DNA of 64,000 nt from CAG-698 sp964385755 (GTDB lineage Bacteria; Bacillota_I; Bacilli_A; ML615J-28; CAG-698), in assembly GCA_964385755.1 (NCBI GenBank), contig CAYLPZ010000002.1:62001-126000 (forward strand), in the 5' to 3' direction. Positions 41,887 to 51,190 of the stretch are shown here, one piece after another. The position numbers were made by a program, and so were the translations under genes. The notes under the pieces were generated by a model. It saw only the letters and a list, made by a program, of their open reading frames with translations. It was not told where the DNA came from and did not search any database. The stretch's first letter is position 1, and the number at the start of each line of letters is the position of its first letter.

Positions 41887-42786
41887 ATGAAATACCCATA
41901 TCCATTAACTGATGAACAAATCAATAAAATAATTATAGCATATAAAGATAATGCTCTTCCTATTACTAATAATTATACTACATTTCGTGCAAAAATCAAA
42001 CAAACTACATTAACAATTTATAAAACCAAAACAGTTTTATTACAAGGTGGATTTGAAGAAAATGTCGTAAGTGAATTAAATAAATTACTAGGTTTTGCTG
42101 ATATAAGTAATAATGAAGTAAAAGATTTAAAACAAAACATTATCAAAAATCAAATAGGAACTGATGAAGTTGGAACAGGAGACTTCTTTGGAGGTATTGT
42201 TGTTTGTGGGTGCTATGTACCTTTTGAAAAAATAAAAGATATCATAGAACTTGGAGTTAAAGATTCAAAAGAAATAAAAGATAATAAAATAATTCAAATA
42301 GCTCCAAAGCTTATGGATATGCTTACATATTCTTATCTACTTCTTGACAATCTTCATTATAACTACTTAACGCTTAAATGCAATGAAAATATGAATAGTA
42401 TAAAAGCTAAGATGCATAATAGTGTAATAACATCAATGAAGAAAAAAGTAAAAAACTATGATGAAATTATTATTGATGCTTTTACGACTAAAGATCATTA
42501 TTTTGAATATATTAAATCTGAAAAAATTAATGAAGACGTATTATTAGTGGAAAAAGCTGAAAATAAATTTTTAGCAGTTGCCTGTGCATCAATTATTGCT
42601 CGATATATTTTCATTAATCACCTAAAAGAACTAGGTGATAGTGTAAATATGGTACTTCCTAAGGGAGCTGGTGCAAATGTTGACGACAAAATACGATTTA
42701 TTTTATCAGAAAATAAGCAAAAAATATTAAAAGATATTGCGAAAATGAATTTTAATAACTTGAAAAAAGTTTTAAATCAAAAATAA
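41887..42786 (+). CDS. rnhC: Ribonuclease HIII
   Basis: Removes RNA from RNA-DNA hybrids. 299 residues. An N-terminal substrate-binding domain of about 85 residues (TFRAKIKQTTLTIYKTKTVLLQGG) is typical of HIII, followed by the RNase H fold with GTDEVGTGDFFGG (catalytic Asp and Glu), GVKDSKEIKD and the later YDEIIIDAF. The C-terminal VACASIIARY confirms type 2 RNase H. AAAGGA is the ribosome site. Single plus-strand gene, divergent from mutS2. Confidence 0.95.
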   Translation: MKYPYPLTDEQINKIIIAYKDNALPITNNYTTFRAKIKQTTLTIYKTKTVLLQGGFEENVVSELNKLLGFADISNNEVKDLKQNIIKNQIGTDEVGTGDFFGGIVVCGCYVPFEKIKDIIELGVKDSKEIKDNKIIQIAPKLMDMLTYSYLLLDNLHYNYLTLKCNENMNSIKAKMHNSVITSMKKKVKNYDEIIIDAFTTKDHYFEYIKSEKINEDVLLVEKAENKFLAVACASIIARYIFINHLKELGDSVNMVLPKGAGANVDDKIRFILSENKQKILKDIAKMNFNNLKKVLNQK

Positions 42787-42832
42787 ATATATTCAAAGTT
42801 GAATTACGAATATTATTGCATATTTTATAATT

Positions 42833-42868
42833 AAAAAATACTTGGTTTTTATATCCAAGTATTTTTTT
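42833..42868. terminator. Bidirectional terminator between rnhC and the SNase-like gene
   Basis: Stem AATACTTGG / CCAAGTATT with an A-run left and seven Ts right. Confidence 0.88.
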
Positions 42869-42876
42869 AAAAATTA

Positions 42877-43374
42877 TTAACAATTTTTATAGTGTATTCC
42901 TAATTTCTTTTCTTTTGCATGTTCTTCTGCTTTTCTCATATAATCTAAATATAACATATGTTCATTTAAAATATATTTATTATCAGAATAACCATAATAA
43001 GTCATTAAATAATTTAATAGTTTTCCATCAACCCAAATCCAAGCAAGAAGTCTTTGCGCAAGTGTATCATCTCTTAAGTTATTAGCTTTATCAGATTGTA
43101 AATAAATCTCTTTTGCATTATTAAGCATTGTATTTGCATAATTAGTTGCCTCAATGCCATAATATTCTTCTTCGCCAATTGATTTAGGTGCATTAATAAC
43201 CATGAATCTTACACATTCATTGCAACCATTGATTGTAAAAAATGCAGTGTCACCGTCCGCAATTTTCACGAATTTTGCTTTAACAAACCCGCCTGTGGGA
43301 AGAAAATTTTCACAAAATGAATTATTATTAAATTCATCTTCTAATAACGGGCCTAAATATTCTTTTATTTCCAT
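42877..43374 (-). CDS. SNase-like (thermonuclease fold) protein with altered catalytic residues
   Basis: 165 residues, no signal peptide, so cytoplasmic. The SNase fold is recognisable: KFVKIADGDTAFF, CVRFMVINAPK, GIEATNYANTMLNNAKEIYL, RLLAWIWVDGKLLNYLM and EEHAKEKKLGIHY. Against staphylococcal nuclease, R35 and R87 are kept (R56, R108) and D21 is kept (D42), but D40 is Asn61 and the general base E43 is Lys64, so normal nuclease activity is unlikely. It could bind nucleic acid instead. Its ATG overlaps the rluD stop by one base, so it is the last gene of the lspA-rluD unit. Confidence 0.75.
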   Translation of the reverse strand: MEIKEYLGPLLEDEFNNNSFCENFLPTGGFVKAKFVKIADGDTAFFTINGCNECVRFMVINAPKSIGEEEYYGIEATNYANTMLNNAKEIYLQSDKANNLRDDTLAQRLLAWIWVDGKLLNYLMTYYGYSDNKYILNEHMLYLDYMRKAEEHAKEKKLGIHYKNC

Positions 43375-44291
43375 TATTTTTTTGTATTATTTCTTAATTC
43401 ATTAAGAAACTCTTCGAAATAATCAGGAAGTGGTGAATCAAATTCTAATAATTCATTTGTTCTTGGATGAACAAAACCAAGTGTCTTAGCATGTAAATAT
43501 TGACCATGGGTACCAATTACTTTCTTAGGACCATAAAGTGGATCTCCAGCTATTGGATAGCCAATATAATTCATATGCACACGTATTTGATGTGTTCTTC
43601 CTGTTTCAAGTTGCAATTCTATTAGTGTGAATTCATCAAAACGTTCTAATACTTTAAAATTAGTTACAGCGTTTTTACCACCTTCAACCACTCCCATTTT
43701 TTGTCTGTTATCTTTACATCTACCGATAGGAGCATCTATCTTACCATAGTTATGTTCAATTACGCCATGACAAATAGCATAATATTTTCTTTTAACTGTT
43801 TTATGGAAAAATTGTTCTGAAAGTGATCTATGAGCAAAATCATTTTTACAAGAAACAAGTAAACCAGAAGTATCTTTATCTATTCGGTGGACTATACCTG
43901 CTCTTATTTCTCCATTTATTCCTGATAAATCTTTACAATGATACATTAAAGCATTAACTAAAGTACCATGAAAATTACCAACTGCTGGATGAACTACCAT
44001 CCCTGATTCTTTATTAACTACAATCACATCACTATCTTCATAATAAATATCTAGTGGTATATTCTCAGGCACAATATCAACATTTACTGGATCAGGAATT
44101 GTGATTTCTACTTCGTCATTAGTTTGGACAAGCGTACTAGCTTTTGCTTTTGCTTTATTAACTAATACTTTACCACTTTTAATAATATCTTGTATTTGTG
44201 TTCTTGATATATCATCGAGTTCTACTGATAAATATTTATCTAAACGAACACCATTAAAACTATCTGGTATACTAAAAAATTTTATTTCCAT
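43374..44291 (-). CDS. rluD: RluD-family ribosomal large subunit pseudouridine synthase
   Basis: 305 residues. An N-terminal S4 RNA-binding domain (RLDKYLSVELDDISRTQIQDII) is followed by the catalytic domain with the signature GIVHRIDKDTSGLLV, whose Asp attacks the uridine, and later LETGRTHQIRVHM and YPIAGDPLYG. It probably acts on 23S rRNA helix 69, but the exact target among RluA/C/D cannot be read from sequence alone. It overlaps lspA by 10 bp; lspA-rluD adjacency (lspA-ylyB in Bacillus) is common in Firmicutes. Confidence 0.92.
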   Translation of the reverse strand: MEIKFFSIPDSFNGVRLDKYLSVELDDISRTQIQDIIKSGKVLVNKAKAKASTLVQTNDEVEITIPDPVNVDIVPENIPLDIYYEDSDVIVVNKESGMVVHPAVGNFHGTLVNALMYHCKDLSGINGEIRAGIVHRIDKDTSGLLVSCKNDFAHRSLSEQFFHKTVKRKYYAICHGVIEHNYGKIDAPIGRCKDNRQKMGVVEGGKNAVTNFKVLERFDEFTLIELQLETGRTHQIRVHMNYIGYPIAGDPLYGPKKVIGTHGQYLHAKTLGFVHPRTNELLEFDSPLPDYFEEFLNELRNNTKK

Positions 44292-44776
44292 TTGCTACCT
44301 ATATCTCCAAATATTATATCTATTATTATCATTACAACACCAACACACATGCACATATCCGCAAAATTAAAACTTGCAAAATTAAAGAAAGCAAAATCAA
44401 TAAAATCACGGACCTTACCTAATGAAACACGATCAATAAAATTACCTATTGTCCCCGCAATTATCAAAATTAAACCAATTGTATAAAATGGATAAGTCTT
44501 AATATCAGCATCTTTCATCATATAGCCAAACAAACCAAGGCCAATTATTGTTGTAATAAAGAAAAGTACTTGCTTTCCTTGTAAAATTCCAAAAATAGCT
44601 CCTTCATTATATAATAAATTAAAATCAATTACATGAGGAATACATTCGGTTTGACCCATTGGTAAATACTTAAAAGCATAATATTTAGTTAATTGATCAA
44701 CAATTACTAAAAAAACTACTATACCAGCATATAAAAATATGTCTTTATGATTATTTAGGAATTCTCTCATGATCAT
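44282..44776 (-). CDS. lspA: Lipoprotein signal peptidase (signal peptidase II)
   Basis: Membrane aspartic protease that cleaves lipoprotein signals ahead of the lipobox Cys. 164 residues, four membrane spans. The two catalytic Asp are in GNFIDRVSLGKVRDFIDF and NFADMCMC; the N-terminal VDQLTKY is also conserved. It would process the five lipoproteins encoded in this window (pullulanase, two binding proteins, amylase, FN3/LRR protein). AGGAG 7 nt before ATG 44776; overlaps the preceding stop. Confidence 0.95.
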   Translation of the reverse strand: MIMREFLNNHKDIFLYAGIVVFLVIVDQLTKYYAFKYLPMGQTECIPHVIDFNLLYNEGAIFGILQGKQVLFFITTIIGLGLFGYMMKDADIKTYPFYTIGLILIIAGTIGNFIDRVSLGKVRDFIDFAFFNFASFNFADMCMCVGVVMIIIDIIFGDIGSKWK

Positions 44777-45219
44777 GACATTGCTCCTATAAAGAAAAAT
44801 ACTAAAACTAATAAAATAAATAATCCAAAGCCAAAATTTAATGATTGATAAAAGAAAACTGCTTTATCATCAATTGATTGGATATCAGTCATATCTGTTT
44901 CAACTGCTTTGACAATTTTTATCGTTATATAATTTGATAACCCATTACAAAACATAAAAAGTACCCAACATAAAATTAAGAAAATATAAACAGTATTAAT
45001 GTTATACCAATATATTTCAATAATTTCAAATATAACCCAAACAACTGGTAGTACAATAACTGCAGTTAATAGAATACCAAAAATAAATGAAAGTGCACTA
45101 GTCATTCGTTTTAGTTTGATATTCATAAACTTTTTATATTGTTCTTTTCCTTCTTTCCATAGACTATTCTCACGAGGAGTTTCATTATAGCTAATACTAT
45201 TTGTTCTATTCTTACTCAT
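44773..45219 (-). CDS. Unknown small polytopic membrane protein
   Basis: 148 residues, not recognised. A charged N-terminus of about 45 residues (KNRTNSISYNETPRENSLWKEGKEQYKKF) precedes three predicted spans (SALSFIFGILLTAVIVLPVVWVIF split over a turn, VYIFLILCWVLFMFC, and the C-terminal FGLFILLVLVFFFIG). Start: ATG 45219 lies 8 nt after AAAGGAG. A GTG at 45228 falls in that ribosome site and is rejected. It overlaps the protease gene before it and lspA after it, so it belongs to the same transcript; an envelope role is inferred only from context. Confidence 0.65.
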   Translation of the reverse strand: MSKNRTNSISYNETPRENSLWKEGKEQYKKFMNIKLKRMTSALSFIFGILLTAVIVLPVVWVIFEIIEIYWYNINTVYIFLILCWVLFMFCNGLSNYITIKIVKAVETDMTDIQSIDDKAVFFYQSLNFGFGLFILLVLVFFFIGAMS

Positions 45220-46306
45220 TAGTATCACTCCTTTCGTGAATTTCTTCTAAAATATTTAAAATATCATCAAAAGTTTCAACACGATATACAAAACTAGAAT
45301 CATAACCATATTCATTACAAGCTTCTATTGCTTCATCATAATTTTCAGCACAAACAAAGAAAACCGGTGCTTTAGCTAAGTATACTTTAGTAAGTTTTTG
45401 TCTTATTCCACCTATAATTCCAACTTTTCCATCAATAGAAATTGTTCCTGTACCAACGATATTTAAACCATATGTAATATCTTCTTCTATTAGTTGATTA
45501 TAAATTGCTAAAGTTAGCATTGCACCACCTGAGCCACCTGTACCGTCAGTTTTAGGATTATAATTAGTTGTAAATTTTGGTGTAGAGTTCTCTCCATCTA
45601 AATAATAATAATCAGCTAACACTAAACCACATTTAAGACCATTTTCAGTTGACATCAATGCAACATTTTTTTCAATTTCCGTGTCATTTTCTTCGGTAAT
45701 ACAAGTAAATTTAATGTAATCTCCTTCTTTAGCTGTGCTGATGATTGACGCAAGTTTACTATCAAAATCATCTAGTGATGTTATTTTTTCTCCATTTATT
45801 TTTGTAATAATATCATCTGGTTTAACATCAGTTTTATTATTAGTTACAGCACAAACTATACATCCTTTATATGTTTTCGCAAGAAAGATTGAACTATCTT
45901 TTTCGCTTGCTTTTTCATATGCAACCATAATGGCATTATTAATCGCCATTTTTTTAGAAATAATACCATATTTTGTTTGCATATCTTCATCTAAGACATC
46001 ATCTTCCCAGCTTTCAAGTAATAATTTATTATCGTTTTTTGCAAGCCAATATTGTATTAATGACGTTTCACGATACTCAAACACTGAAACAGTATAAACA
46101 TTACCTGATGTATTTCCATCAACAACAGAAACCACACTTTGTGCATATGATAAACCACCCGGAGTAATTACTGTATATTCAACTTGATAAAATGAAATAA
46201 ATATGAAAAATAGTTCCACTAGTATTAAAAAGAAAACTAAAAACTTAGTAATAGGTTTTGTTTTCTTAAAACGCGAAAATAAATCTTTGAAATATTTAAC
46301 TAACAT
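45212..46306 (-). CDS. YlbL-like PDZ/Lon-type protease
   Basis: 364 residues. One N-terminal membrane span (FLVFFLILVELFFIFISFY) is followed by an extracellular part with a PDZ domain (VKPDDIITKINGEKITSLDDF) and a C-terminal Lon-type Ser/Lys protease domain. The catalytic Ser sits in TGGSGGAMLTLAIYNQL and the Lys in GIRQKLTKVYLAKA. Family members (YlbL of Bacillus) act on the outer face of the membrane; in Bacillus YlbL is linked to clearance of the cell-division inhibitor YneA. AAGGAG 7 nt before the ATG. Confidence 0.88.
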   Translation of the reverse strand: MLVKYFKDLFSRFKKTKPITKFLVFFLILVELFFIFISFYQVEYTVITPGGLSYAQSVVSVVDGNTSGNVYTVSVFEYRETSLIQYWLAKNDNKLLLESWEDDVLDEDMQTKYGIISKKMAINNAIMVAYEKASEKDSSIFLAKTYKGCIVCAVTNNKTDVKPDDIITKINGEKITSLDDFDSKLASIISTAKEGDYIKFTCITEENDTEIEKNVALMSTENGLKCGLVLADYYYLDGENSTPKFTTNYNPKTDGTGGSGGAMLTLAIYNQLIEEDITYGLNIVGTGTISIDGKVGIIGGIRQKLTKVYLAKAPVFFVCAENYDEAIEACNEYGYDSSFVYRVETFDDILNILEEIHERSDTNE

Positions 46307-46307
46307 T

Positions 46308-46781
46308 TTACTTCTCCTTTGTAATGTCTAAACAAATCTTATCTATTTTACGATATTTTATTCCTGAAGCATCAAGCATTCTCTTTGAAGCAATGTTAGC
46401 GTCAGTGCCATTGTATTTATCTTCCATATAAACAATTTCCACAATACCACTTTGAATAATTAGTTTTGCACATTCATTACAAGGAAATAGTGTTACATAA
46501 ATAGTACAACCTTGTGTTTTTGAATTAGAATTTAAAATTGCATTTGGTTCCGCATGAACAACATAAGGGTATTTAGTATCTAAGAAATTACCTTTATTTT
46601 CCCAAGGAAAGAAGTTATCATCACAACCAAAAGGAAAACCATTATAACCAATTCCGACGATTCTTTTGTTTGGATTTACTATGCATGCACCAACTTGTGT
46701 ATTAGGATCTTTACTACGTTTTGAAGAAAGCAAAGCAACACCCATAAAATATGTATCCCAGTTAATGAAATTTGTACGCAT
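46308..46781 (-). CDS. Deoxycytidylate (dCMP) deaminase
   Basis: 157 residues, ComEB-like. Converts dCMP to dUMP for dTMP synthesis. Zinc-site motifs: His and catalytic Glu in VVHAEPNAIL, and the two Cys in LFPCNECAKLI. Other family segments: DPNTQVGACIV, GYNGFPFGCDD. AAAGGAG precedes the ATG. It is followed after one base by the protease gene, so it heads the dCMP deaminase-ylbL-lspA-rluD unit. Confidence 0.93.
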   Translation of the reverse strand: MRTNFINWDTYFMGVALLSSKRSKDPNTQVGACIVNPNKRIVGIGYNGFPFGCDDNFFPWENKGNFLDTKYPYVVHAEPNAILNSNSKTQGCTIYVTLFPCNECAKLIIQSGIVEIVYMEDKYNGTDANIASKRMLDASGIKYRKIDKICLDITKEK

Positions 46782-46826
46782 AAATTATTTCTCCTTTTAT
46801 ATTATCTAGATTTATTATATTTTTAA

Positions 46827-46858
46827 TAACAAGCTAAAGAATAAACTTTAGCTTGTTA
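46827..46858 (-). terminator. Terminator after aspS
   Basis: 13-bp stem TAACAAGCTAAAG / CTTTAGCTTGTTA with a 6-base loop; the tail on the minus strand is TTAAAAATA, so the T-run is weak. Confidence 0.7.
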
Positions 46859-46875
46859 AAATCGTTTATTATATA

Positions 46876-48633
46876 TTATTTGTTTTCGCGTCTAATGTCA
46901 ATATGCAATTCTTTTAATTGTTGTTCACTAATCTCAGTTGGAGCATCACTCATTGGACACATTGCATTTGTTGTTTTAGGGAAAGCAATTACATCACGAA
47001 GTGAAGATGAACCACAAAGAAGCATAGCAAGACGGTCAAGACCTAATGCAATTCCACCATGAGGAGGTGTACCAAATTTTAACGCATTAACAAAGTAGCC
47101 AAATTTTACTTTAATATCATCTTCTGTTAAACCGATTGCGCGGAACATTTCATCTTGTGTTTTTTGGTCATGGATACGGATTGAACCACTACCTAATTCA
47201 TAGCCATTTAAAACAATATCATAACATTTAGAATAACATTTTTCAGGATGAGTTAAAAGCATTCCTTTAAATTCATCTTTTGGATCAGTAAATGGATGGT
47301 GAGCCGCAACATATCTTTGTTCTTCTTCACTCCATTCAAAGCTTGGCCAATTATTAATCCATAAATATTTATAAACATTTGGATCAGTTAAACCTAATTC
47401 TTTACCTAATGTATTACGTAGGGTTGCTAAAGAAGCGTTAACAACTTCTTTCTTGCCACAAACAAAGAATAATACATCACCATTTTCAACATCAAATTCT
47501 TTTACTATTTGTTCAGATGCTTCTATATTTAAATATTTAGCAATACTGCCTGAAAATGCGTTATTATCATATTTTAAGAACATTAAACCAGTTGCTTTAA
47601 GTTTTTTAACTACTTCAGTTAAACGATCAATCTCTTTACGAGAATATTTACTAGCTGCACCTTTAGCATTTAGTCCTTTAACAATACCATTTTGTTCGAT
47701 TGCTTGTTTTGTAACAACAAAATCTAAATCTTTAAAAATTTCTGTCACATTATGAAGTTCTAAACCAAAACGAATATCAGGTTTATCATTACCATATTTT
47801 TCCATAGATTCATCAAATGATAAACGTAAGAATGGTGTTTCTACATCAACACCTTTAACTTCTTTCATGATTTTCTTAATCATTCCTTCGATAATGGCAT
47901 AGATGTCTTCTTCTTCCACAAAACTCATTTCTACGTCAATTTGTGTAAATTCCATTTGTCTGTCAGCACGTAAATCTTCATCACGGAAGCAACGAGCTAT
48001 TTGATAATATCTATCCATTCCAGAAACCATTAATAATTGTTTGTAAAGTTGTGGAGACTGTGGAAGAGCATAGAACTTTCCAGGATTAACTCTCGATGGT
48101 ACTAAATAGTCTCTTGCACCTTCTGGTGTAGTTTTACCAAATACTGGAGTTTCAACTTCGACGAAATCTAAATTATCGAAATAATTTCTTGCGGTGATGG
48201 CAATCTTATGACGTAAGAATAAATTCTTTTGCATTGTTGGTCTTCTTAAATCTAAGTAACGGTATTTCATTCTTAAATCTTCTAATGCATCAGTTTCATC
48301 AGCAATAATCATTGGTGGTTGTTCTGCTTCACTTAATACAGTAACTCTTTCAGCTTCAACTTCAATTTCTCCTGTTGGAATATTTTTATTTATACTTTCT
48401 CTTTTAATTACTTTTCCCCATACATTAATTACATATTCATTACGAACATTTTCTAAAACTTTATAACTTTCAGTTTCTGGACGTGCAACGATTTGTGTAA
48501 TACCATAACGGTCACGTAAATCAATGAAGATTAATCCACCAAGGTTACGTCTTTTCGCAACCCAACCAGCTAATCTTACACTTTGACCTTCATTTTCCAA
48601 TCTTAATTCACCATTATTATGTGATCTAAACAT
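46876..48633 (-). CDS. aspS: Aspartyl-tRNA synthetase
   Basis: 585 residues, bacterial type with the GAD insertion domain. N-terminal OB fold (VRLAGWVAKRRNLGGLIFIDLRDR), class II motif 2 (CFRDEDLRADRQMEFTQID) and motif 3 (GIALGLDRLAMLL). It probably aminoacylates tRNA-Asp; some bacterial AspRS also charge tRNA-Asn, which cannot be decided here. AAGGAG before the ATG, 47 bp after hisS, so the pair shares the upstream T-box leader. Confidence 0.96.
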   Translation of the reverse strand: MFRSHNNGELRLENEGQSVRLAGWVAKRRNLGGLIFIDLRDRYGITQIVARPETESYKVLENVRNEYVINVWGKVIKRESINKNIPTGEIEVEAERVTVLSEAEQPPMIIADETDALEDLRMKYRYLDLRRPTMQKNLFLRHKIAITARNYFDNLDFVEVETPVFGKTTPEGARDYLVPSRVNPGKFYALPQSPQLYKQLLMVSGMDRYYQIARCFRDEDLRADRQMEFTQIDVEMSFVEEEDIYAIIEGMIKKIMKEVKGVDVETPFLRLSFDESMEKYGNDKPDIRFGLELHNVTEIFKDLDFVVTKQAIEQNGIVKGLNAKGAASKYSRKEIDRLTEVVKKLKATGLMFLKYDNNAFSGSIAKYLNIEASEQIVKEFDVENGDVLFFVCGKKEVVNASLATLRNTLGKELGLTDPNVYKYLWINNWPSFEWSEEEQRYVAAHHPFTDPKDEFKGMLLTHPEKCYSKCYDIVLNGYELGSGSIRIHDQKTQDEMFRAIGLTEDDIKVKFGYFVNALKFGTPPHGGIALGLDRLAMLLCGSSSLRDVIAFPKTTNAMCPMSDAPTEISEQQLKELHIDIRRENK

Positions 48634-48680
48634 TTTAATTATCTCCTTTTAATTTTATTAAAATAATATAATTGATTAAT

Positions 48681-49958
48681 TTATTGTATATTTTTAATAT
48701 AGTTATATAAATCACAAACTTTTATTTTAGTTTGCTCTTTATCTTTAGTTTTAATATTTATTTCTTCATTTATTCTTTCATCTTCACCTATAATTCCAAC
48801 TAAGTTTGCGTTGATACGATCGCTTAATTTAAATTGAGGTTTAAGATTATTATTTACATAATCAATTTCACAAGTAATCCCTTGCATACGTAATTTAGTA
48901 ATTAAATCTAAAGCATAAATTTTAGATTCTTCATCTAATGTCAAAATACATAAATCAACTTTTGTATTTAAATCAGGAAGCAATTTATAGTGTTCTAATA
49001 AACTTGCTACTCTATCGACACCAAAAGCAAAACCAATACCTGGAACATCTGGGCCACCAAGTTCTTTAGTTAAACCAGTATATCTTCCACCAGCACCGAT
49101 TGCTAAACCTTTCAAACTCTCTAATGAACCTTTTTCATCGCCTGTTGAAATAAATTCAAATACAGTATCAGTATAGTAATCAAGACCACGTACTAAACGA
49201 TCATCAACTATATACTTAATATTCATTTTTTCTAATGCATTTAGTAAAGAAGTAAAATAATTCTTACTCTCTATAGTTAGATAATCTGATATTTTCGGTG
49301 CATTTAAAAGGATATCACTGTTTTTATCAATCTTGCAATCTAAAATACGCATAGGATTTTTTTCAAGTCTATTTTTACAATCTTCACATAAACAATCGAT
49401 ATGCATAGAAAAATATTCTTTTAAAGCTTTTTGATAATTCATTCGTGACTGAAAATCACCAATTGTATTTACTGCTACATAATAATTTTTAAGTCCAAGT
49501 TTTTTAAAAATACTATCACCTAAACCAATTACGTCCGCATCTAACAAATAGCTTGCATCACCAAAAAACTCAACGCCAAATTGTACAAACTCACGATATC
49601 TACCAGCTTGTGGACGTTCATAACGATACATTGGCATATTATAAAAGTATTTTTTAATACCAGGAAGAGCATATAATTTATTTTCAATAAAAGCTCTAAC
49701 TACTGATGCTGTTCCTTCAGGTCTTAAAGTAATACTACGATCTTTTTTATCTTTAAAAGTATACATTTCTTTAGTTACGACATCACTTGTTTCCCCACTA
49801 CTACGTGAAAACACCTCTGTTTGTTCAAATGTAGGAGTAATGATTTCTTCGATATTATATGCATTCATTACATCTCTAATCATTTGTTCAACATATCGAC
49901 GTTTTTTCGCATCTATTCCAATATAATCCAGTGTACCTTTAATCTTTTGATATGCCAT
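48681..49958 (-). CDS. hisS: Histidyl-tRNA synthetase
   Basis: 425 residues, class II. Landmarks: GTLDYIG at the N-terminus, motif 2 region YRYERPQAGRYREFVQFGVE, the HisA signature LVRGLDYYTDTVFEF, GGRYTGLTKELGG and motif 3 GIGFAFGVDRV, followed by the anticodon-binding domain. First gene behind the T-box leader. AAAGGA lies before the ATG. Confidence 0.97.
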   Translation of the reverse strand: MAYQKIKGTLDYIGIDAKKRRYVEQMIRDVMNAYNIEEIITPTFEQTEVFSRSSGETSDVVTKEMYTFKDKKDRSITLRPEGTASVVRAFIENKLYALPGIKKYFYNMPMYRYERPQAGRYREFVQFGVEFFGDASYLLDADVIGLGDSIFKKLGLKNYYVAVNTIGDFQSRMNYQKALKEYFSMHIDCLCEDCKNRLEKNPMRILDCKIDKNSDILLNAPKISDYLTIESKNYFTSLLNALEKMNIKYIVDDRLVRGLDYYTDTVFEFISTGDEKGSLESLKGLAIGAGGRYTGLTKELGGPDVPGIGFAFGVDRVASLLEHYKLLPDLNTKVDLCILTLDEESKIYALDLITKLRMQGITCEIDYVNNNLKPQFKLSDRINANLVGIIGEDERINEEINIKTKDKEQTKIKVCDLYNYIKNIQ

Positions 49959-49995
49959 GATAACATCCTTTCTAAATTTAATAATTAATAGTAAA

Positions 49996-50211
49996 TAAAA
50001 CGTCCTTAAAAGACTAAAATAATCTATTTAAGGACGAAAAATCTCCGCGGTGCCACCTTAATTTAAAAGTATTATTAAAGAATACTTTTACGCTTTTAAT
50101 TTAAATTTGTAAATCTCTAAAGTGTCTTCGTTCTTTTTCGCCTTAAGTACTTGCACCAAACATACTCTCTCTAAAAAGTAAAAAGAATTACTCTTCTTTG
50201 TCATCGATTTC
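49996..50211 (-). promoter_or_regulatory. T-box riboswitch leader of hisS-aspS
   Basis: tRNA-sensing leader. On the minus strand, after the promoter, come stem I features (AGTA, AGAGAG, TTGGTGCAAG) and GAAGACAC at 50129-50122, the likely specifier strand, then the conserved T-box AAGGTGGCACCGCGGAGAT (50059-50041) and the terminator stem CGTCCTTAAA / TTTAAGGACG (50001-50036) ending in TTTTATTT. GACAC contains both GAC (Asp) and CAC (His). The bulge UGGC pairs with a G73-CCA end, as in tRNA-Asp. Uncharged tRNA would stabilise the antiterminator and let hisS-aspS be transcribed. Confidence 0.93.
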
Positions 50212-50217
50212 TTAATT

Positions 50218-50246
50218 ATTATACTTTATTTTACATAAAAAGTCAA
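50218..50246 (-). promoter_or_regulatory. Promoter of the hisS-aspS T-box transcript
   Basis: On the minus strand TTGACT (50246-50241), 17-bp spacer, TATAAT (50223-50218); start near 50211. Confidence 0.88.
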
Positions 50247-50334
50247 AATATTTTTTAATATCATATACTAAAAATCATATAAATACCAAAAATAAATATA
50301 CTCATTTTTATTATTTGATATTATTTAAAAAATA

Positions 50335-51189
50335 TTACATTAATTCAGATAGAACAATCTTATTTTCTAAAATAATTATCTTCTTTTCTTTATATAATTT
50401 ACCTAAAGCATTCTTAAATGCTGATTTACTCATATTAAATAACTTATTAATTAGTTCAGGAGAACTTTTATCTGTTATAAGCATAACGCCATTGTTTTTA
50501 TGTAAATAATCTAAAATGATAGTTTCATCATCTAACATTTGAAACTCTTTATTTTTAATTGTAGTTCCAGAATAATCATCTTCATGAACATCAATAATGC
50601 GAACTTCTACTTTTTCTCCTAAACGATATTTCTTACGTAAATTAGTTTTATAAATAAAAACAACTTCATATTCTTCAGTACATAAATTAATTCCTTCAGG
50701 AGAAATACGATAAACATAACCACAAACATTATCATCTTTAACATATTTCGATTGCTTATTACATTTTCTAATAATTTCTGGCTTGTTTGTTATTTTAAGA
50801 TTAAGACGATTTGCACGAATCTTCATTTCACATGGTAACAAATCTCCTTCTTTTGGCCACTCTTTATCATCTTTAGGTAGATCATCACAACTAAGCAATA
50901 TATCTTTACTAATTCCGATATTTAAAAATATACCTAAAGCGGGATTTACACCAACAACTTCAAGTAAAGAAATAGTTCCTACTTCAAGTTTAGGTTTAAA
51001 AAGAGTTAAAGCCATTCGATTTTTCTTGTCAACATATAAAAACGCTTTAACTTTATCGCCTGGAATTAGTTTAAGACCAGCACACTCATTATGGTGCAAG
51101 AAATATTCTTCATCATTTTTGACTAAAACATAGCCTAGTTTAGTTTCTCTATCTACTTCATATAAATCAATTTTACCTAAATTATACAT
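50335..51189 (-). CDS. cvfB: CvfB/YitL-like S1-domain RNA-binding protein
   Basis: 284 residues. Tandem S1-like OB folds (GKIDLYEVDRETKLGYVL; GTISLLEVVGVNPALGIFL; DNVCGYVYRISPEGINL) and a C-terminal winged helix (LINKLFNMSKSAFKNALGKLYKEKKI), the architecture of CvfB. In Staphylococcus CvfB influences virulence gene expression; the molecular role elsewhere is unclear. GGAATG-type ribosome site. It follows dinB after one base on the same strand. Confidence 0.88.
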   Translation of the reverse strand: MYNLGKIDLYEVDRETKLGYVLVKNDEEYFLHHNECAGLKLIPGDKVKAFLYVDKKNRMALTLFKPKLEVGTISLLEVVGVNPALGIFLNIGISKDILLSCDDLPKDDKEWPKEGDLLPCEMKIRANRLNLKITNKPEIIRKCNKQSKYVKDDNVCGYVYRISPEGINLCTEEYEVVFIYKTNLRKKYRLGEKVEVRIIDVHEDDYSGTTIKNKEFQMLDDETIILDYLHKNNGVMLITDKSSPELINKLFNMSKSAFKNALGKLYKEKKIIILENKIVLSELM

Positions 51190-51190
51190 A

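Noticed and set aside
49959..50334. Hypothetical small ORFs in the hisS upstream region
   Set aside because: The segment is fully explained by the T-box leader and its promoter.
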